In this document: positions 25,229 to 33,652 of the stretch, piece by piece
Layout of the letters: every line of letters begins with the position of its first letter
Position numbering within the stretch: the first letter of the stretch is position 1
Notes under the pieces: model-generated
What the model saw: only the letters and a program-made list of their open reading frames with translations
Databases searched by the model: none
Told to the model about the DNA's origin: nothing
Position numbers and translations under genes: made by a program
Assembly (NCBI RefSeq): GCF_014137865.1
Contig: NZ_JACGWU010000008.1
Coordinates: 26,757-90,756 of the forward strand
DNA length: 64,000 bases
Source of the DNA: Alpinimonas psychrophila
GTDB lineage: Bacteria > Actinomycetota > Actinomycetes > Actinomycetales > Microbacteriaceae
Direction of reading: 5' to 3'

Positions 25229-26096
25229 ATATAGAAGAATTCTGCTGGATGGCGCCGTCGTGCAAACCGTGCGCGAGGGCGAGATGTTGGTGGCCGCTGA
25301 CGGTCGTCGTGTTGCCATTGCGGATGCCCACCACCTGCCTCCCGCGGAACCCACGAAGATCATCGCCGTGCACCTGAACTACGACAGCCGCACGCAGGAG
25401 TTCATGACGAAGCTTCCTGCTGCCCCCACGTATTTCCAGAAGCCCCTCACGGCCATCAACAGCCACAAGGGTGCCGTTGTGCGCCCCGAGGGCTGCAAGT
25501 GGCTCAACTACGAGGGTGAAATCGTCATCGTGATCGGCAAGACGTGCCGCAACATCGCTCCCGAGGATGCCGGCGAATACATTGCGGGATACACCATCGG
25601 TAACGACTTTGGGCTCCATGACTTTCGCGATACGGATGCGGGATCCATGTTGCGGGTCAAGGGTTCAGACACCCTTGCTCCGGTTGGTCCGGGCTTGATC
25701 ACGGACTGGGATTTTCGCAACAAAGTCATCCGCACGTACGTGAACGGTGAGGTTAAGCAAGAGGACAACACCGACAACATGGAGTGGGACATGCATTATC
25801 TGGTGGCCGATATTGCGCGTACCATCACGTTGCTTCCCGGTGACATGCTGTTCTCCGGTACTCCCGCAAACTCGCGTCCGGTGCAGCCCGGCGATGTCGT
25901 CGAGGTTGAAGTTGAAGGACTCGGCCGGTTGAGTAATACCATCGTGGTAGGCCCCACGCCCATCCGCAAGGATGTGGGTGCGCAACCCACCGAAAGCGAA
26001 GAGGTCATCTCGACCGCCATGGGGGGCGATTGGGAGTTCCGTGGAATTCGCACGCCCTCAAAAGACCTATACCCATCCACTGTGGAGGAAAAATAA
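25221..26096 (+). CDS. hpaG: fumarylacetoacetate hydrolase-family protein, HpaG-like isomerase/decarboxylase
   Basis: 291 residues with a GTG start inside the end of the dioxygenase gene. FAH-fold signatures are KIIAVHLNYDSR, YFQKPLTA, LNYEGEIVIVIGK (metal-binding Glu), GYTIGNDFGLHDFR, KGSDTLAPVGP, MLFSGTPANSRPVQPGD. HpaG-type enzymes decarboxylate and isomerise the C8-C7 products of homoprotocatechuate cleavage. No HpaF, HpaH or HpaI homologue is visible in the window. A C-terminal tail of about 40 residues beyond the core is unassigned. The ferredoxin gene starts 2 bases after the stop. Confidence 0.87.
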   Translation: MTEYRRILLDGAVVQTVREGEMLVAADGRRVAIADAHHLPPAEPTKIIAVHLNYDSRTQEFMTKLPAAPTYFQKPLTAINSHKGAVVRPEGCKWLNYEGEIVIVIGKTCRNIAPEDAGEYIAGYTIGNDFGLHDFRDTDAGSMLRVKGSDTLAPVGPGLITDWDFRNKVIRTYVNGEVKQEDNTDNMEWDMHYLVADIARTITLLPGDMLFSGTPANSRPVQPGDVVEVEVEGLGRLSNTIVVGPTPIRKDVGAQPTESEEVISTAMGGDWEFRGIRTPSKDLYPSTVEEK

Positions 26097-26098
26097 CC

Positions 26099-26290
26099 AT
26101 GATAAAGATTCACGTCGACATGGACAAGTGCCAGCACTACGGACAGTGTGTTTTTGAAGCGCCCACCGTCTTTGCCCTCAATGAGGATGACAAACTCGAG
26201 TACCACGCCACCGCGGACGACAGTGAGTTGGAAAACGTTGAGCGCGCCATCGATGTTTGCCCCATGCAGGCAATCGCCTTCGCCAAATAG
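26099..26290 (+). CDS. small ferredoxin, probable [3Fe-4S] P450 partner
   Basis: 63 residues from the ATG at 26099 (GGAGG 10 bases upstream). Three cysteines are in the pattern C-x5-C (CQHYGQC) and CP near the end (DVCPMQA). This is the spacing of actinobacterial 3Fe-4S ferredoxins that reduce P450s; the second cluster cysteine position is filled by His. It acts between the reductase encoded next and, I infer, the P450 at 20138. It sits in the hpa operon and not beside the P450. Confidence 0.92.
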   Translation: MIKIHVDMDKCQHYGQCVFEAPTVFALNEDDKLEYHATADDSELENVERAIDVCPMQAIAFAK

Positions 26291-26302
26291 GGTCGCGTCA
26301 TT

Positions 26303-27535
26303 ATGATCCGTCCCATCGTTATCGTCGGCGCATCCATGGGTGGGCTACGAGCGGCGGAGTCGTTGCGAAAAGGCGGATACACGGGTGGACTCGTCGTTAT
26401 TGGGGATGAGTCCCATGCCCCCTACAATCGACCCCCGCTCTCCAAAGAGGTTCTCGCGGAACACGTGGACCACGCGGCCGTGGCTTTTACGATTCCTCCC
26501 ATCCTCGAAGATGTGGAGTGGGCCTTGGGAAGTCCCGTTGCCAGCGCTGACCTCCAGGTCCAGTCGGTGACAACCGCGGATGGTCGCGTCCTCGACTATT
26601 CCGCCCTGATTATTGCTACGGGCCTCCGCCCCCGCCGCCTCGAATTTGAAGGTATGCCGCCACGGGGCAGCCATGCCATCCGCACACTGGACGATGCTAT
26701 GGCGCTGCGGTCCGAGCTTAAGCCAGGCGCTCGCGTCGTGGTCTACGGCGCAGGATTCATCGGCTGTGAAGCAGCTGCCACGGCTCGCAAGCTCGGGGCA
26801 GAAGTGACCGTGGTTGGTAAAGGCTCGGTGCCATTGTTGCGTCCCTTGGGGGAGCAGCTAGCTCGTGATATTCAGTCCCGCCAGGAAGCGCACGGCGTGA
26901 AGTTCGTCATGAATTCGAACCTCGTGCGGATAGCGGGAACCGAAACTGTTACCGGTGTCGTTCTTGACTCGGGGCTCACACTGGCGTGTGACGTTCTGAT
27001 TGAGGCAATTGGCTCGGAGCCGAATGTAGAGTTCTTGCAGGGCAATGACATTGATATTGAATCCGGGATCCATGTCGATGGCACCCTGCATGCCCTTCGT
27101 GTAAACGGCCAACCGTGGGAGAACGTCTTTGCCATCGGTGATGTGGCCCGTTTCCCGATTCCCCAGTTCTGCGAAACCACGAGGCGCGTCGAGCACTGGA
27201 ACATCCCCACGGAGATGGCGCGCAAGGTTGGTCAAATTCTTTCCGCGACCATGACGGAAAACCCCGCCTTGGCGGATCATCTCGCAAAACCTTTCGCGCC
27301 CATTCCAAGTTTCTGGAGCGACCAGTTCGAGGTCAGCCTCCTCTCCTATGGCCTGCTTGATCAAGCCGACGATATTCGCCTTCTTGAGGGAGCTGTTGGG
27401 GGGAACTGTGTTTATGGTTACTTCAAGGGCGAGTCCATGGTCGGCGTGTGTGGCATTGGCATGAGATCAAAAATCATGGGTTACCGCAATAGCGTGGGCC
27501 TCACCCCTGAGGGTGGCTCGAGCGCCCTTTCTTGA
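26303..27535 (+). CDS. NAD(P)H-dependent FAD ferredoxin reductase
   Basis: 410 residues. It has two Rossmann dinucleotide motifs: VGASMGGLRAAESLR near the start (FAD) and VVYGAGFIGCEAAATARKLGAEV (NAD(P)). It also has the YNRPPLSKEVL segment and the FAD-binding VFAIGDVARF, typical of putidaredoxin-reductase-like enzymes, with a C-terminal domain. With the ferredoxin encoded 13 bases upstream it forms the electron chain for a P450 or ring hydroxylase. No strong ribosome site is seen; translation is probably coupled to the ferredoxin gene. Confidence 0.92.
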   Translation: MIRPIVIVGASMGGLRAAESLRKGGYTGGLVVIGDESHAPYNRPPLSKEVLAEHVDHAAVAFTIPPILEDVEWALGSPVASADLQVQSVTTADGRVLDYSALIIATGLRPRRLEFEGMPPRGSHAIRTLDDAMALRSELKPGARVVVYGAGFIGCEAAATARKLGAEVTVVGKGSVPLLRPLGEQLARDIQSRQEAHGVKFVMNSNLVRIAGTETVTGVVLDSGLTLACDVLIEAIGSEPNVEFLQGNDIDIESGIHVDGTLHALRVNGQPWENVFAIGDVARFPIPQFCETTRRVEHWNIPTEMARKVGQILSATMTENPALADHLAKPFAPIPSFWSDQFEVSLLSYGLLDQADDIRLLEGAVGGNCVYGYFKGESMVGVCGIGMRSKIMGYRNSVGLTPEGGSSALS

Positions 27536-27546
27536 TGGGGGTGAAG

Positions 27547-29103
27547 TTAGGGTGCTGTTGACAGGAGTGCCCACAGCTCGGCACGCCCTTCAAAGGTGCT
27601 GAGGGTCAGGCCGAGCGTCGATTCGATCAGCTCGAGCCGGTTGCGAAGAACGTGGCGGTGGAGCCCGACTTCTTTGGCGGCGGCATCGCCGTTGCAGTTG
27701 TGGGCGAACCACGCCCGCGCAAACGTGATCAATTCATCCCCGTCGGGACGATCCTTCAGTGCGGCAAGCCGCAGCGTCGCGTAATCGGCCAGCTCTTCGC
27801 GGTCGAGAAGCTCCCAAAAACCCTTGATGTTCGCATCCCCCCAGTCGACAACGGCGACATCATCGCGTGCGCTGGAGAGAGCCATGACAGCTTGGTCCAA
27901 GCCTTGCCGGGCTTTGTGAGGTGGGACGGCGCCAGAAAGACCCGCACGCATTCCCCCCTGCGCGAGAAAGTTTGCGACCTGACGGCGGTGGGTGTTGGCG
28001 AAGACGAGCACGAGGTCATCATCGTGGCACGCGACGAGGCGTTCTATGCGCGCCATGGCGGGAGTCTCCCTCAACGCGGCTTCCACGCTGTTACTGCGGT
28101 TGGCGCCGCCGCCGATGACAGCGAAACAGAGGGTGGGTGTTCGGGGGAGCCAGGAATCTCCCAACGGCGGAAACTCCCGAGCAGCGTCGTAGTGCCCCTC
28201 CAACAGCATGGCCAACACGCCGCTCTGTGCCGTCATTCGCTCGGTGGCCCGCTCTGCATCATCGCGAAACGAGATCTCGCAGAGCGCCACTGCAGTTGTG
28301 ATGACCGCCATCGCTGCTCGGTCGAAACGGTCGGGACCTGAGACGCTCAGAACGCCAAACATTGCGTTTTGCTCGCCCAGGGTTTGAAAAACGGACTCCG
28401 TGCCGTCTGTGCTGAGCGAGCTCCCCGCGCGCCGTTTGTTCCCGAGCAGGCGCGTAGCTTCTGCCATCAATGCCTGTGCGAGATTCTGCACGGGCGTCCG
28501 GTCCTGAGTGGCTTCCTTGCCGGCTGCGGTCGGCGAGCCACCGAAAGACTTCGCTAGGCGTCCGTTCGCCTCGATGATGCAGACCCGCGCCGTGAGTTGG
28601 CGAGCCAGCTCCGCCAAAACGCCATCGACTCCATTGCCCTTGATGACCGTGAGCGAAATGGAACTTTGGGCGTTGCGGCCCCACTCCGCTCGGGCTTTTG
28701 CCTTGCTCGCGATGGCATCGGAAATCCAGCGGATAATCGCGATGAAGGGAGTGTCATAGGGCACCTCGATCAGGCTCATGTCGGCGGTTTGGCAGGCCGT
28801 GATGAGTTCGGGGGGCGTGCCGGTCACAAAGATTTCGGTGCCGAATCCAATCCCCACAATTCCATCCGCCGCGAGATTGGCGACGTACTCATCGAAGGGC
28901 TGTTGGCCGGTCCAGTCGGCAAACTGCCGCCCCGTGGTCAGCAGCACCTGACCGGGGGAGAGGAATGGCCGCGGATCGGCGAGGTCGGAGTTCGCGACCC
29001 AGCTGATGTCCTGCCTCAGTGATAACCCGGGGTGCAACACGCGAAGCGAGAGTGGCCGGTGAAGGACGAGGGACTGCAACGTTGGGTCCATTTCACCGAG
29101 CAT
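27547..29103 (-). CDS. PucR-family transcriptional regulator
   Basis: 518 residues from the ATG at 29103; 29091 is equally possible and a longer open frame reaches 29157. It has an N-terminal PucR-type ligand domain (SLRVLHPGLSLRQDISWV, LLTTGRQF), a central GGDEF-like/CdaR region, and a C-terminal helix-turn-helix (AAAKEVGLHRHVLRNRLELIESTLGL). PucR/CdaR proteins activate purine, sugar-acid or GABA-related catabolic genes. It is divergent from gabT with 132 bases between starts, so regulation of gabT and glutamate dehydrogenase by GABA or another amine is plausible. Confidence 0.9.
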   Translation of the reverse strand: MLGEMDPTLQSLVLHRPLSLRVLHPGLSLRQDISWVANSDLADPRPFLSPGQVLLTTGRQFADWTGQQPFDEYVANLAADGIVGIGFGTEIFVTGTPPELITACQTADMSLIEVPYDTPFIAIIRWISDAIASKAKARAEWGRNAQSSISLTVIKGNGVDGVLAELARQLTARVCIIEANGRLAKSFGGSPTAAGKEATQDRTPVQNLAQALMAEATRLLGNKRRAGSSLSTDGTESVFQTLGEQNAMFGVLSVSGPDRFDRAAMAVITTAVALCEISFRDDAERATERMTAQSGVLAMLLEGHYDAAREFPPLGDSWLPRTPTLCFAVIGGGANRSNSVEAALRETPAMARIERLVACHDDDLVLVFANTHRRQVANFLAQGGMRAGLSGAVPPHKARQGLDQAVMALSSARDDVAVVDWGDANIKGFWELLDREELADYATLRLAALKDRPDGDELITFARAWFAHNCNGDAAAKEVGLHRHVLRNRLELIESTLGLTLSTFEGRAELWALLSTAP

Positions 29104-29209
29104 ATTCGGTGCGCTACGCAACTGCCAATTCGGAGATAACAGCAGGATATTTGCCAATTTGGCAGACGTGGAATCGCAGCATCATTTCTATCCTTGAGAG
29201 TAATTCGAT

Positions 29210-29225
29210 TGTATAAAATATAGAG
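29210..29225 (+). promoter_or_regulatory. AT-rich shared element before gabT
   Basis: TGTATAAAATATAGAG shares the TATAAAATAT core of the elements at 6547, 12272 and 16533. It is 10-25 bases upstream of the gabT start, so it would need a leaderless or very short leader if it is the -10 box. Confidence 0.35.
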
Positions 29226-29235
29226 AAAGCTGCCT

Positions 29236-30591
29236 GTGGAAATGTCTCCTCAACTTGCCCCCGTTCGGACCTCCGCCATCGTGCAAGAACGCGTCCTCAA
29301 GACAGCGATTCCTGGCCCCGCATCGCTGGCGATGTTGGAGCGCAAGCAGTCCGCAATTTCAAGTGGTGTCGGCATGGTGATGCCCGTTTTCGTGGCCGCC
29401 GCTGGGGGTGGAATCCTGGTCGATATTGATGGAAACTCGCTCATCGACCTTGGCTCTGGTATCGCTGTGACCACCGTGGGCAATGCCGCCCCCGAGATCG
29501 TACGGGCCATCACCGACCAGGCAGAACTTTTCACTCACACGTGCTTCTCGGTGACGGGTTACGAAGGGTATGTTGCCGTATCGGAAGCTCTCAACCGAAT
29601 CACCCCGGGAACGCACCCGAAGAAGAGCGCCTTGTTCAACTCCGGTGCTGAGGCCATCGAAAATGCCATCAAGGTGGCGCGCTACTTCACGGGCCGCCAA
29701 GGTGTCGTGGCGTTCGATCACGCGTATCACGGTCGCACGAACCTCACGATGGCACTCACGGCCAAGTCAATGCCCTACAAGAGCGGTTTTGGCCCCTTCG
29801 CCTCCGATATTTATCGCATGCCCATGTCCTACCCCTACCGCGACGGAAACCTCTCGGGCCCGGCGGCCGCGGAGATTGCGATCACCCAGATCGAGAAGCA
29901 GATTGGGGGGAGCAACCTGGCCGCGATCGTCATCGAGCCGATTCAGGGAGAAGGCGGGTTCATTGTCCCAGCGCCAGGATTCCTGTGCAGGCTTGCCGAG
30001 TGGGCGACGGAAAACGGCGTCGTCTTCATAGCGGATGAGGTCCAGTCGGGTTTCGGCCGCACCGGGCGGCTCTTCGCCTGTGAGCATGAAGGAGTCATTC
30101 CCGACCTCATTGTCACCGCCAAGGGCATTGCCGGGGGAATGCCGCTGTCGGCTCTCACTGGTCGCGCGGAGATAATGGATGCCCCCCATGCCGGTGGCCT
30201 CGGCGGAACCTATGGCGGAAACCCGTTGGCCTGCGCCGCCGCACTCGCTGCGCTGGAGTTGTACGAGAACGGCGGTTTGCTCGAGCGTGCCCGCGAGATC
30301 GGTGAGCTTCTGATTGGCAAACTCGAAACCTTGCAGGCACGGGATGCTCGCATTGGGGACATCCGGGGCCGCGGAGCAATGATCGCTGTGGAACTCGTGA
30401 ACGCCGAGACCGGAGACCCTGACGCGGCTCTCACCTCGCGCGTCGCCGCAGCCTGCCACGCCGACGGAGTCGTCGTGTTGACCTGTGGAACCTATGGCAA
30501 CGTGATCCGCTTTCTGCCACCCCTGGCCATCTCCGACGAACTTCTCATCGACGGGCTCGCCGTTCTCGCGCACGCGCTGGAACTGTCATGA
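29236..30591 (+). CDS. gabT: 4-aminobutyrate aminotransferase
   Basis: 451 residues with a GTG at 29236 (an ATG two codons on is an alternative). Class III aminotransferase signatures: NSGAEAIENAIKVAR, HAYHGRTNLTMALT, EPIQGEGGFIVP, FIADEVQSGFGRTGRLFA, and the PLP lysine in VTAKGIAGGMPLSA. It moves the amino group of GABA to 2-oxoglutarate, giving succinic semialdehyde and glutamate. It overlaps the glutamate dehydrogenase gene by 4 bases, which couples nitrogen release to transamination. The PuuD-like hydrolase and SSADH-like dehydrogenase elsewhere in the window fit upstream and downstream of it. Confidence 0.93.
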   Translation: MEMSPQLAPVRTSAIVQERVLKTAIPGPASLAMLERKQSAISSGVGMVMPVFVAAAGGGILVDIDGNSLIDLGSGIAVTTVGNAAPEIVRAITDQAELFTHTCFSVTGYEGYVAVSEALNRITPGTHPKKSALFNSGAEAIENAIKVARYFTGRQGVVAFDHAYHGRTNLTMALTAKSMPYKSGFGPFASDIYRMPMSYPYRDGNLSGPAAAEIAITQIEKQIGGSNLAAIVIEPIQGEGGFIVPAPGFLCRLAEWATENGVVFIADEVQSGFGRTGRLFACEHEGVIPDLIVTAKGIAGGMPLSALTGRAEIMDAPHAGGLGGTYGGNPLACAAALAALELYENGGLLERAREIGELLIGKLETLQARDARIGDIRGRGAMIAVELVNAETGDPDAALTSRVAAACHADGVVVLTCGTYGNVIRFLPPLAISDELLIDGLAVLAHALELS

Positions 30592-31901
30592 CCGACATCC
30601 TGGCTCGCCCCACTTCGACGACGAGCGTCGCCCCGGCGCAGGCTCCCGATCAGGTCCCCGTGGCTACGCCCCTCGAGGACGCGCGTCATCAACTCGCCGA
30701 TGCCGTGCGCATTATGGGATATGACGAGGGCACCTATCTGATGCTTGCTTCGGCCCGCCGTGAGCTCACGGTTAGTGTGCCTCTTCGTCGGGACGACGGC
30801 TCAATCGCCCTGTACACAGGCCATCGGGTTCAGCACAATGTTTCTCGTGGGCCGGCAAAGGGCGGCCTTCGCTATAGTCCTCACGTGACGCTGGACGAGG
30901 TGCGGGCGCTCGCCATGTGGATGACCTGGAAGTGTGCCCTGATTGATGTTCCCTACGGTGGGGCAAAGGGCGGCATCGCCTTTGATCCTCGCACCCACAG
31001 CACCACTGAACTTGAACGCATTACGCGGCGTTACACCACAGAGATTCTTCCCCTGATTGGGCCGGAGCGCGATATCCCGGCGCCCGATATTGGCACGAAC
31101 GAGCAAACGATGGCGTGGATGATGGACACCTACTCCGTCAGCCAGGGATACACCGTGCCGGGAGTCGTCACGGGAAAGCCCATCAGCTTGGGTGGATCCT
31201 TGGGACGCGCCAGTGCAACATCCCGCGGTGTCGTGCACGTTGCCGAACAGGCGTTGCGGCGCCTCGGCATTGAGCCTGACGGTAGCACCTCCGCCGTTCA
31301 GGGCTTTGGCAAAGTTGGTCGCGATACCGCGCGATTCCTCGCTCAACTCGGCTCGCGAGTTGTCGCCGTGAGCGACCAATATGGCGCGATCTTTGCGTCC
31401 CAGGGGTTGAATATCGAACTCCTCGCTGATCACGTCGATCTCACCGGGGGCGTGAGCGGTTTCATCGGCGGAGAAGAACTTGATCCCACGGCCCTGCTCG
31501 AGCTCGAGGTCGACCTCCTGGTCCCCGCCGCCGTTGAGGGTGTCCTTCACGCGGAGAATGCGAGACGAGTTCGTGCGCGCCTCATCGTTGAGGGCGCCAA
31601 CGGTCCCACGACGCCAGAAGCGGATGCCATCTTGGAGGCAGCTGGAATCCTCGTCGTGCCTGACATTCTGGCTAATGCCGGCGGTGTGGTCGTGTCCTAC
31701 TTCGAGTGGGTGCAGGCCAATCAGGCGTATTGGTGGACGGAACATGAGGTCAACACTCGCCTCGAAGAACGCATGAAGAGCGCGTGGGATAACGTCATTG
31801 ATTTCTCCGCCAAGCGCGACCTGTCCCTCAGGGTTTCGGCAACCTGTTTGGCGTTGGAAAAAGTTACCCAGGCGCACCGCCTCCGCGGCCTTTACCCTTG
31901 A
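30588..31901 (+). CDS. gdhA: glutamate dehydrogenase (Glu/Leu/Phe/Val family)
   Basis: 437 residues. Motifs are KGGLRYSP, MTWKCALIDVPYGGAKGGI (catalytic lysine region), PAPDIGTNEQTMAWMMDTYS, VQGFGKVGRDTARFLAQ (dinucleotide fold), EGANGPTTPEAD, NAGGVVVSYFEWVQN-like. It oxidatively deaminates glutamate to 2-oxoglutarate and ammonium, regenerating the GabT acceptor. The ATGA overlap with gabT indicates one operon. The look is of the catabolic NAD-type hexameric enzyme, but coenzyme preference is not proven by sequence. Confidence 0.93.
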   Translation: MTDILARPTSTTSVAPAQAPDQVPVATPLEDARHQLADAVRIMGYDEGTYLMLASARRELTVSVPLRRDDGSIALYTGHRVQHNVSRGPAKGGLRYSPHVTLDEVRALAMWMTWKCALIDVPYGGAKGGIAFDPRTHSTTELERITRRYTTEILPLIGPERDIPAPDIGTNEQTMAWMMDTYSVSQGYTVPGVVTGKPISLGGSLGRASATSRGVVHVAEQALRRLGIEPDGSTSAVQGFGKVGRDTARFLAQLGSRVVAVSDQYGAIFASQGLNIELLADHVDLTGGVSGFIGGEELDPTALLELEVDLLVPAAVEGVLHAENARRVRARLIVEGANGPTTPEADAILEAAGILVVPDILANAGGVVVSYFEWVQANQAYWWTEHEVNTRLEERMKSAWDNVIDFSAKRDLSLRVSATCLALEKVTQAHRLRGLYP

Positions 31902-31911
31902 TGGGCTTTGG

Positions 31912-32187
31912 CTAGAGGCTTCGATACACCTCACGGCGGTGGGCAACTCGGAGGGCCAGAACAAGAAGTTCTGAGTCTCGAATTGTGTAGATGATCCGAT
32001 AGTCGCCGACCCGAATTCTCCAGAGGTTCGTGAAGCCAACGAGTTGGCGCGTTCCGCTCGGTCGCGGGTTGATGCCCAAGGCGTCGATTGCCTTGACGGC
32101 CCGGCGGGCGACTGTTTGGTCGAGCTTTCTCAGTTCCTTGAGAGCTTCCGCCGCATATTCGACGGTAAAACGCTCGGCCGAGGTCAC
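31912..32187 (-). CDS. RelE/ParE-superfamily toxin
   Basis: 91 residues: EYAAEALKELRKLDQTVARRAVKAIDAL, the NPRPSGTRQLVG loop, LWRIRVGDYRIIYTI and the C-terminal VLALRVAHRREVY. This is the standard RelE fold, with the basic/Tyr residues used for ribosome-dependent mRNA cleavage. It overlaps the antitoxin gene by 4 bases. It appears intact. Confidence 0.93.
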   Translation of the reverse strand: MTSAERFTVEYAAEALKELRKLDQTVARRAVKAIDALGINPRPSGTRQLVGFTNLWRIRVGDYRIIYTIRDSELLVLALRVAHRREVYRSL

Positions 32188-32459
32188 AGGCCGAGGATTC
32201 GCTTAACCTCTTCAGCGCTGACGGTGTGACTTCGACCAGCCTCGATTTCGGTCAGTCGCTCCGTCGCAACGCGACCATCCTCGTTATCAAGCATTTCTTC
32301 ATATTGCTCGACAAGCTCGGCGGGCACAATCGCTGCAGCGCGCTTCTGGCCCCGACCTCGCGTCACGTAGGTGATTTCCCCACCGAAAGCAGCCCGATTT
32401 ACTGCGTCAGAAAACTGATTGCGTGCCTGGCTCACAGAAAGTTCGATGTTTGTGCTCAT
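32184..32459 (-). CDS. Phd/YefM-family antitoxin
   Basis: 91 residues: an N-terminal DNA-binding Phd/YefM domain (SVSQARNQFSDAVNRAAFGGEITYVTRGRGQKRAAAIVP) and a C-terminal part that would wrap the toxin. It precedes and overlaps the RelE-like gene, the usual order for an autoregulated type II module. The promoter should lie in the 82-base gap that also holds a 9-base tandem repeat. Confidence 0.93.
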   Translation of the reverse strand: MSTNIELSVSQARNQFSDAVNRAAFGGEITYVTRGRGQKRAAAIVPAELVEQYEEMLDNEDGRVATERLTEIEAGRSHTVSAEEVKRILGL

Positions 32460-32484
32460 GCCTCAAGTATGCGCCTCAGTCGCA

Positions 32485-32520
32485 AAAAACGCCAGTAACG
32501 CCAAAAGCGCCAAAAGCGCC
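32485..32520. repeat. four tandem 9-bp units (AAAAGCGCC-type)
   Basis: Units AAAAACGCC, AGTAACGCC, AAAAGCGCC, AAAAGCGCC lie between the toxin-antitoxin promoter and the end of the deiminase gene. They are non-coding and slippage-prone. Confidence 0.7.
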
Positions 32521-32541
32521 AAGTTAGAGCGAGCGAGCGGG

Positions 32542-33612
32542 CTAGGCTTTGGGCTGCTGCTGCGTGATGCAGTGGATGCCGCCACCGCGATCAAAGAGCG
32601 GCCGGGCATCGACGAGCACGATTTTGCGCCCCGGATATGCCTTCTTCAGGATCTTACGGGCACGCTCGTCGCCCGGATCGTCGAAGGCGCAGAGAATGAC
32701 GGCACCGTTGCAGACGTAGTGGTTGATGTAGCTAAAGTCGACCCATCCCTCGTCGTCCTGCAGGACATCGGGGGCGGGAACCGCCATAACTTTCAGTTTG
32801 CCGGTTGAGCCAGTGATCTCCGCGGCGGGCGTACCGGGGGGAGTCTTGCCCACGGCTTTGAGAACGCGGCGGGTCTCCGCGCTGATCCAGAAATCAGGAT
32901 GCTCGGCATTGCGTTGGTCGTGAAAAAGCACGGTGTTCTCGCTCGCGAAGCACGCGACAATGTCGATGTGACCGCGAGTCCCGAACTCGTCGTAGTCGCG
33001 GGTGAGGCCGCGAGGCATCCAGATGATGCGCGAGGCGCCGAGGGTGCGCTTCAGCTCTTCCTCGACTTGGAGGCGACTCCAGCCGGGGTTGCGCCCCGCA
33101 TCCAGCTGCACGGTATCGGTCACCATGACGGTGCCCGCACCATTAACGTGGATGCCCCCGCCCTCGTTGACCAAGGGGGAGTCGAGCACGGTTATGCCCG
33201 CGGCGGCGCTCACGCGGGAGGCAATGAGAGAGTCATGCTCCCACGACGCCCACTTTTGGCCACCCCAGCCGTTGAACACCCAGTTGACGCCGGCGAGCTT
33301 GCCATCGGAACCGCGCACGAACGTAGGACCGATGTCGCGCATCCAGGCATCATCGAGACCTGCTTCCAAGAGTTCTACCGCGTCATCGAGCCACTCGCGA
33401 GCAACGCCCACGGCGGAGGGGTCGACGACGACGGTCACAGGCTCAAACCGCACGATGGCATTCGCCACAGCCGCCCAGCAGGCGCGGGCCTCATTCGCCT
33501 CGGCCTCTGTTTCTCCCAGGGTGTAGCCAGACGACGGCCACGCCATCCAGGTACGTTCATGTTCTTCCCATTCGGCGGGCATGAGCCAAGGACGATCGCC
33601 GCCCAACGTCAC
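32542..33612 (-). CDS. aguA: agmatine deiminase-family enzyme
   Basis: 356 residues of the Porphyromonas-type peptidyl-arginine deiminase fold: MPAEWEEHERTWMAWPSS, MRDIGPTFV, NWVFNGWGGQKW, NEGGGIHVNG, RGHIDIVACF, and a C-terminal GGGIHC holding the nucleophilic cysteine. It converts agmatine to N-carbamoylputrescine and ammonia, feeding putrescine. The GTG start is weak and overlaps the stop of a 10-codon frame (see 33610-33642). Downstream N-carbamoylputrescine amidase is not in the window. Confidence 0.9.
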   Translation of the reverse strand: MTLGGDRPWLMPAEWEEHERTWMAWPSSGYTLGETEAEANEARACWAAVANAIVRFEPVTVVVDPSAVGVAREWLDDAVELLEAGLDDAWMRDIGPTFVRGSDGKLAGVNWVFNGWGGQKWASWEHDSLIASRVSAAAGITVLDSPLVNEGGGIHVNGAGTVMVTDTVQLDAGRNPGWSRLQVEEELKRTLGASRIIWMPRGLTRDYDEFGTRGHIDIVACFASENTVLFHDQRNAEHPDFWISAETRRVLKAVGKTPPGTPAAEITGSTGKLKVMAVPAPDVLQDDEGWVDFSYINHYVCNGAVILCAFDDPGDERARKILKKAYPGRKIVLVDARPLFDRGGGIHCITQQQPKA

Positions 33613-33642
33613 GAGAGGCGCCCTGCAATAGTGAGGTCCATA
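33610..33642 (-). CDS. 10-codon mini-ORF coupled to the deiminase start
   Basis: ATG at 33642 with AAAGGA 7 bases upstream reads MDLTIAGRLS and stops in TCGTGA, where the GTG of the deiminase overlaps the TGA. The deiminase itself has no clear ribosome site, so this frame may deliver ribosomes by coupling. The other reading is that it is the original N terminus, shifted out of frame by an indel. Confidence 0.4.
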
Positions 33643-33652
33643 GTGGTGTCCT

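Noticed and set aside
32485..32520. Short tandem repeats considered as a CRISPR array
   Set aside because: Units are 9 bp with no spacers and there are no cas genes.
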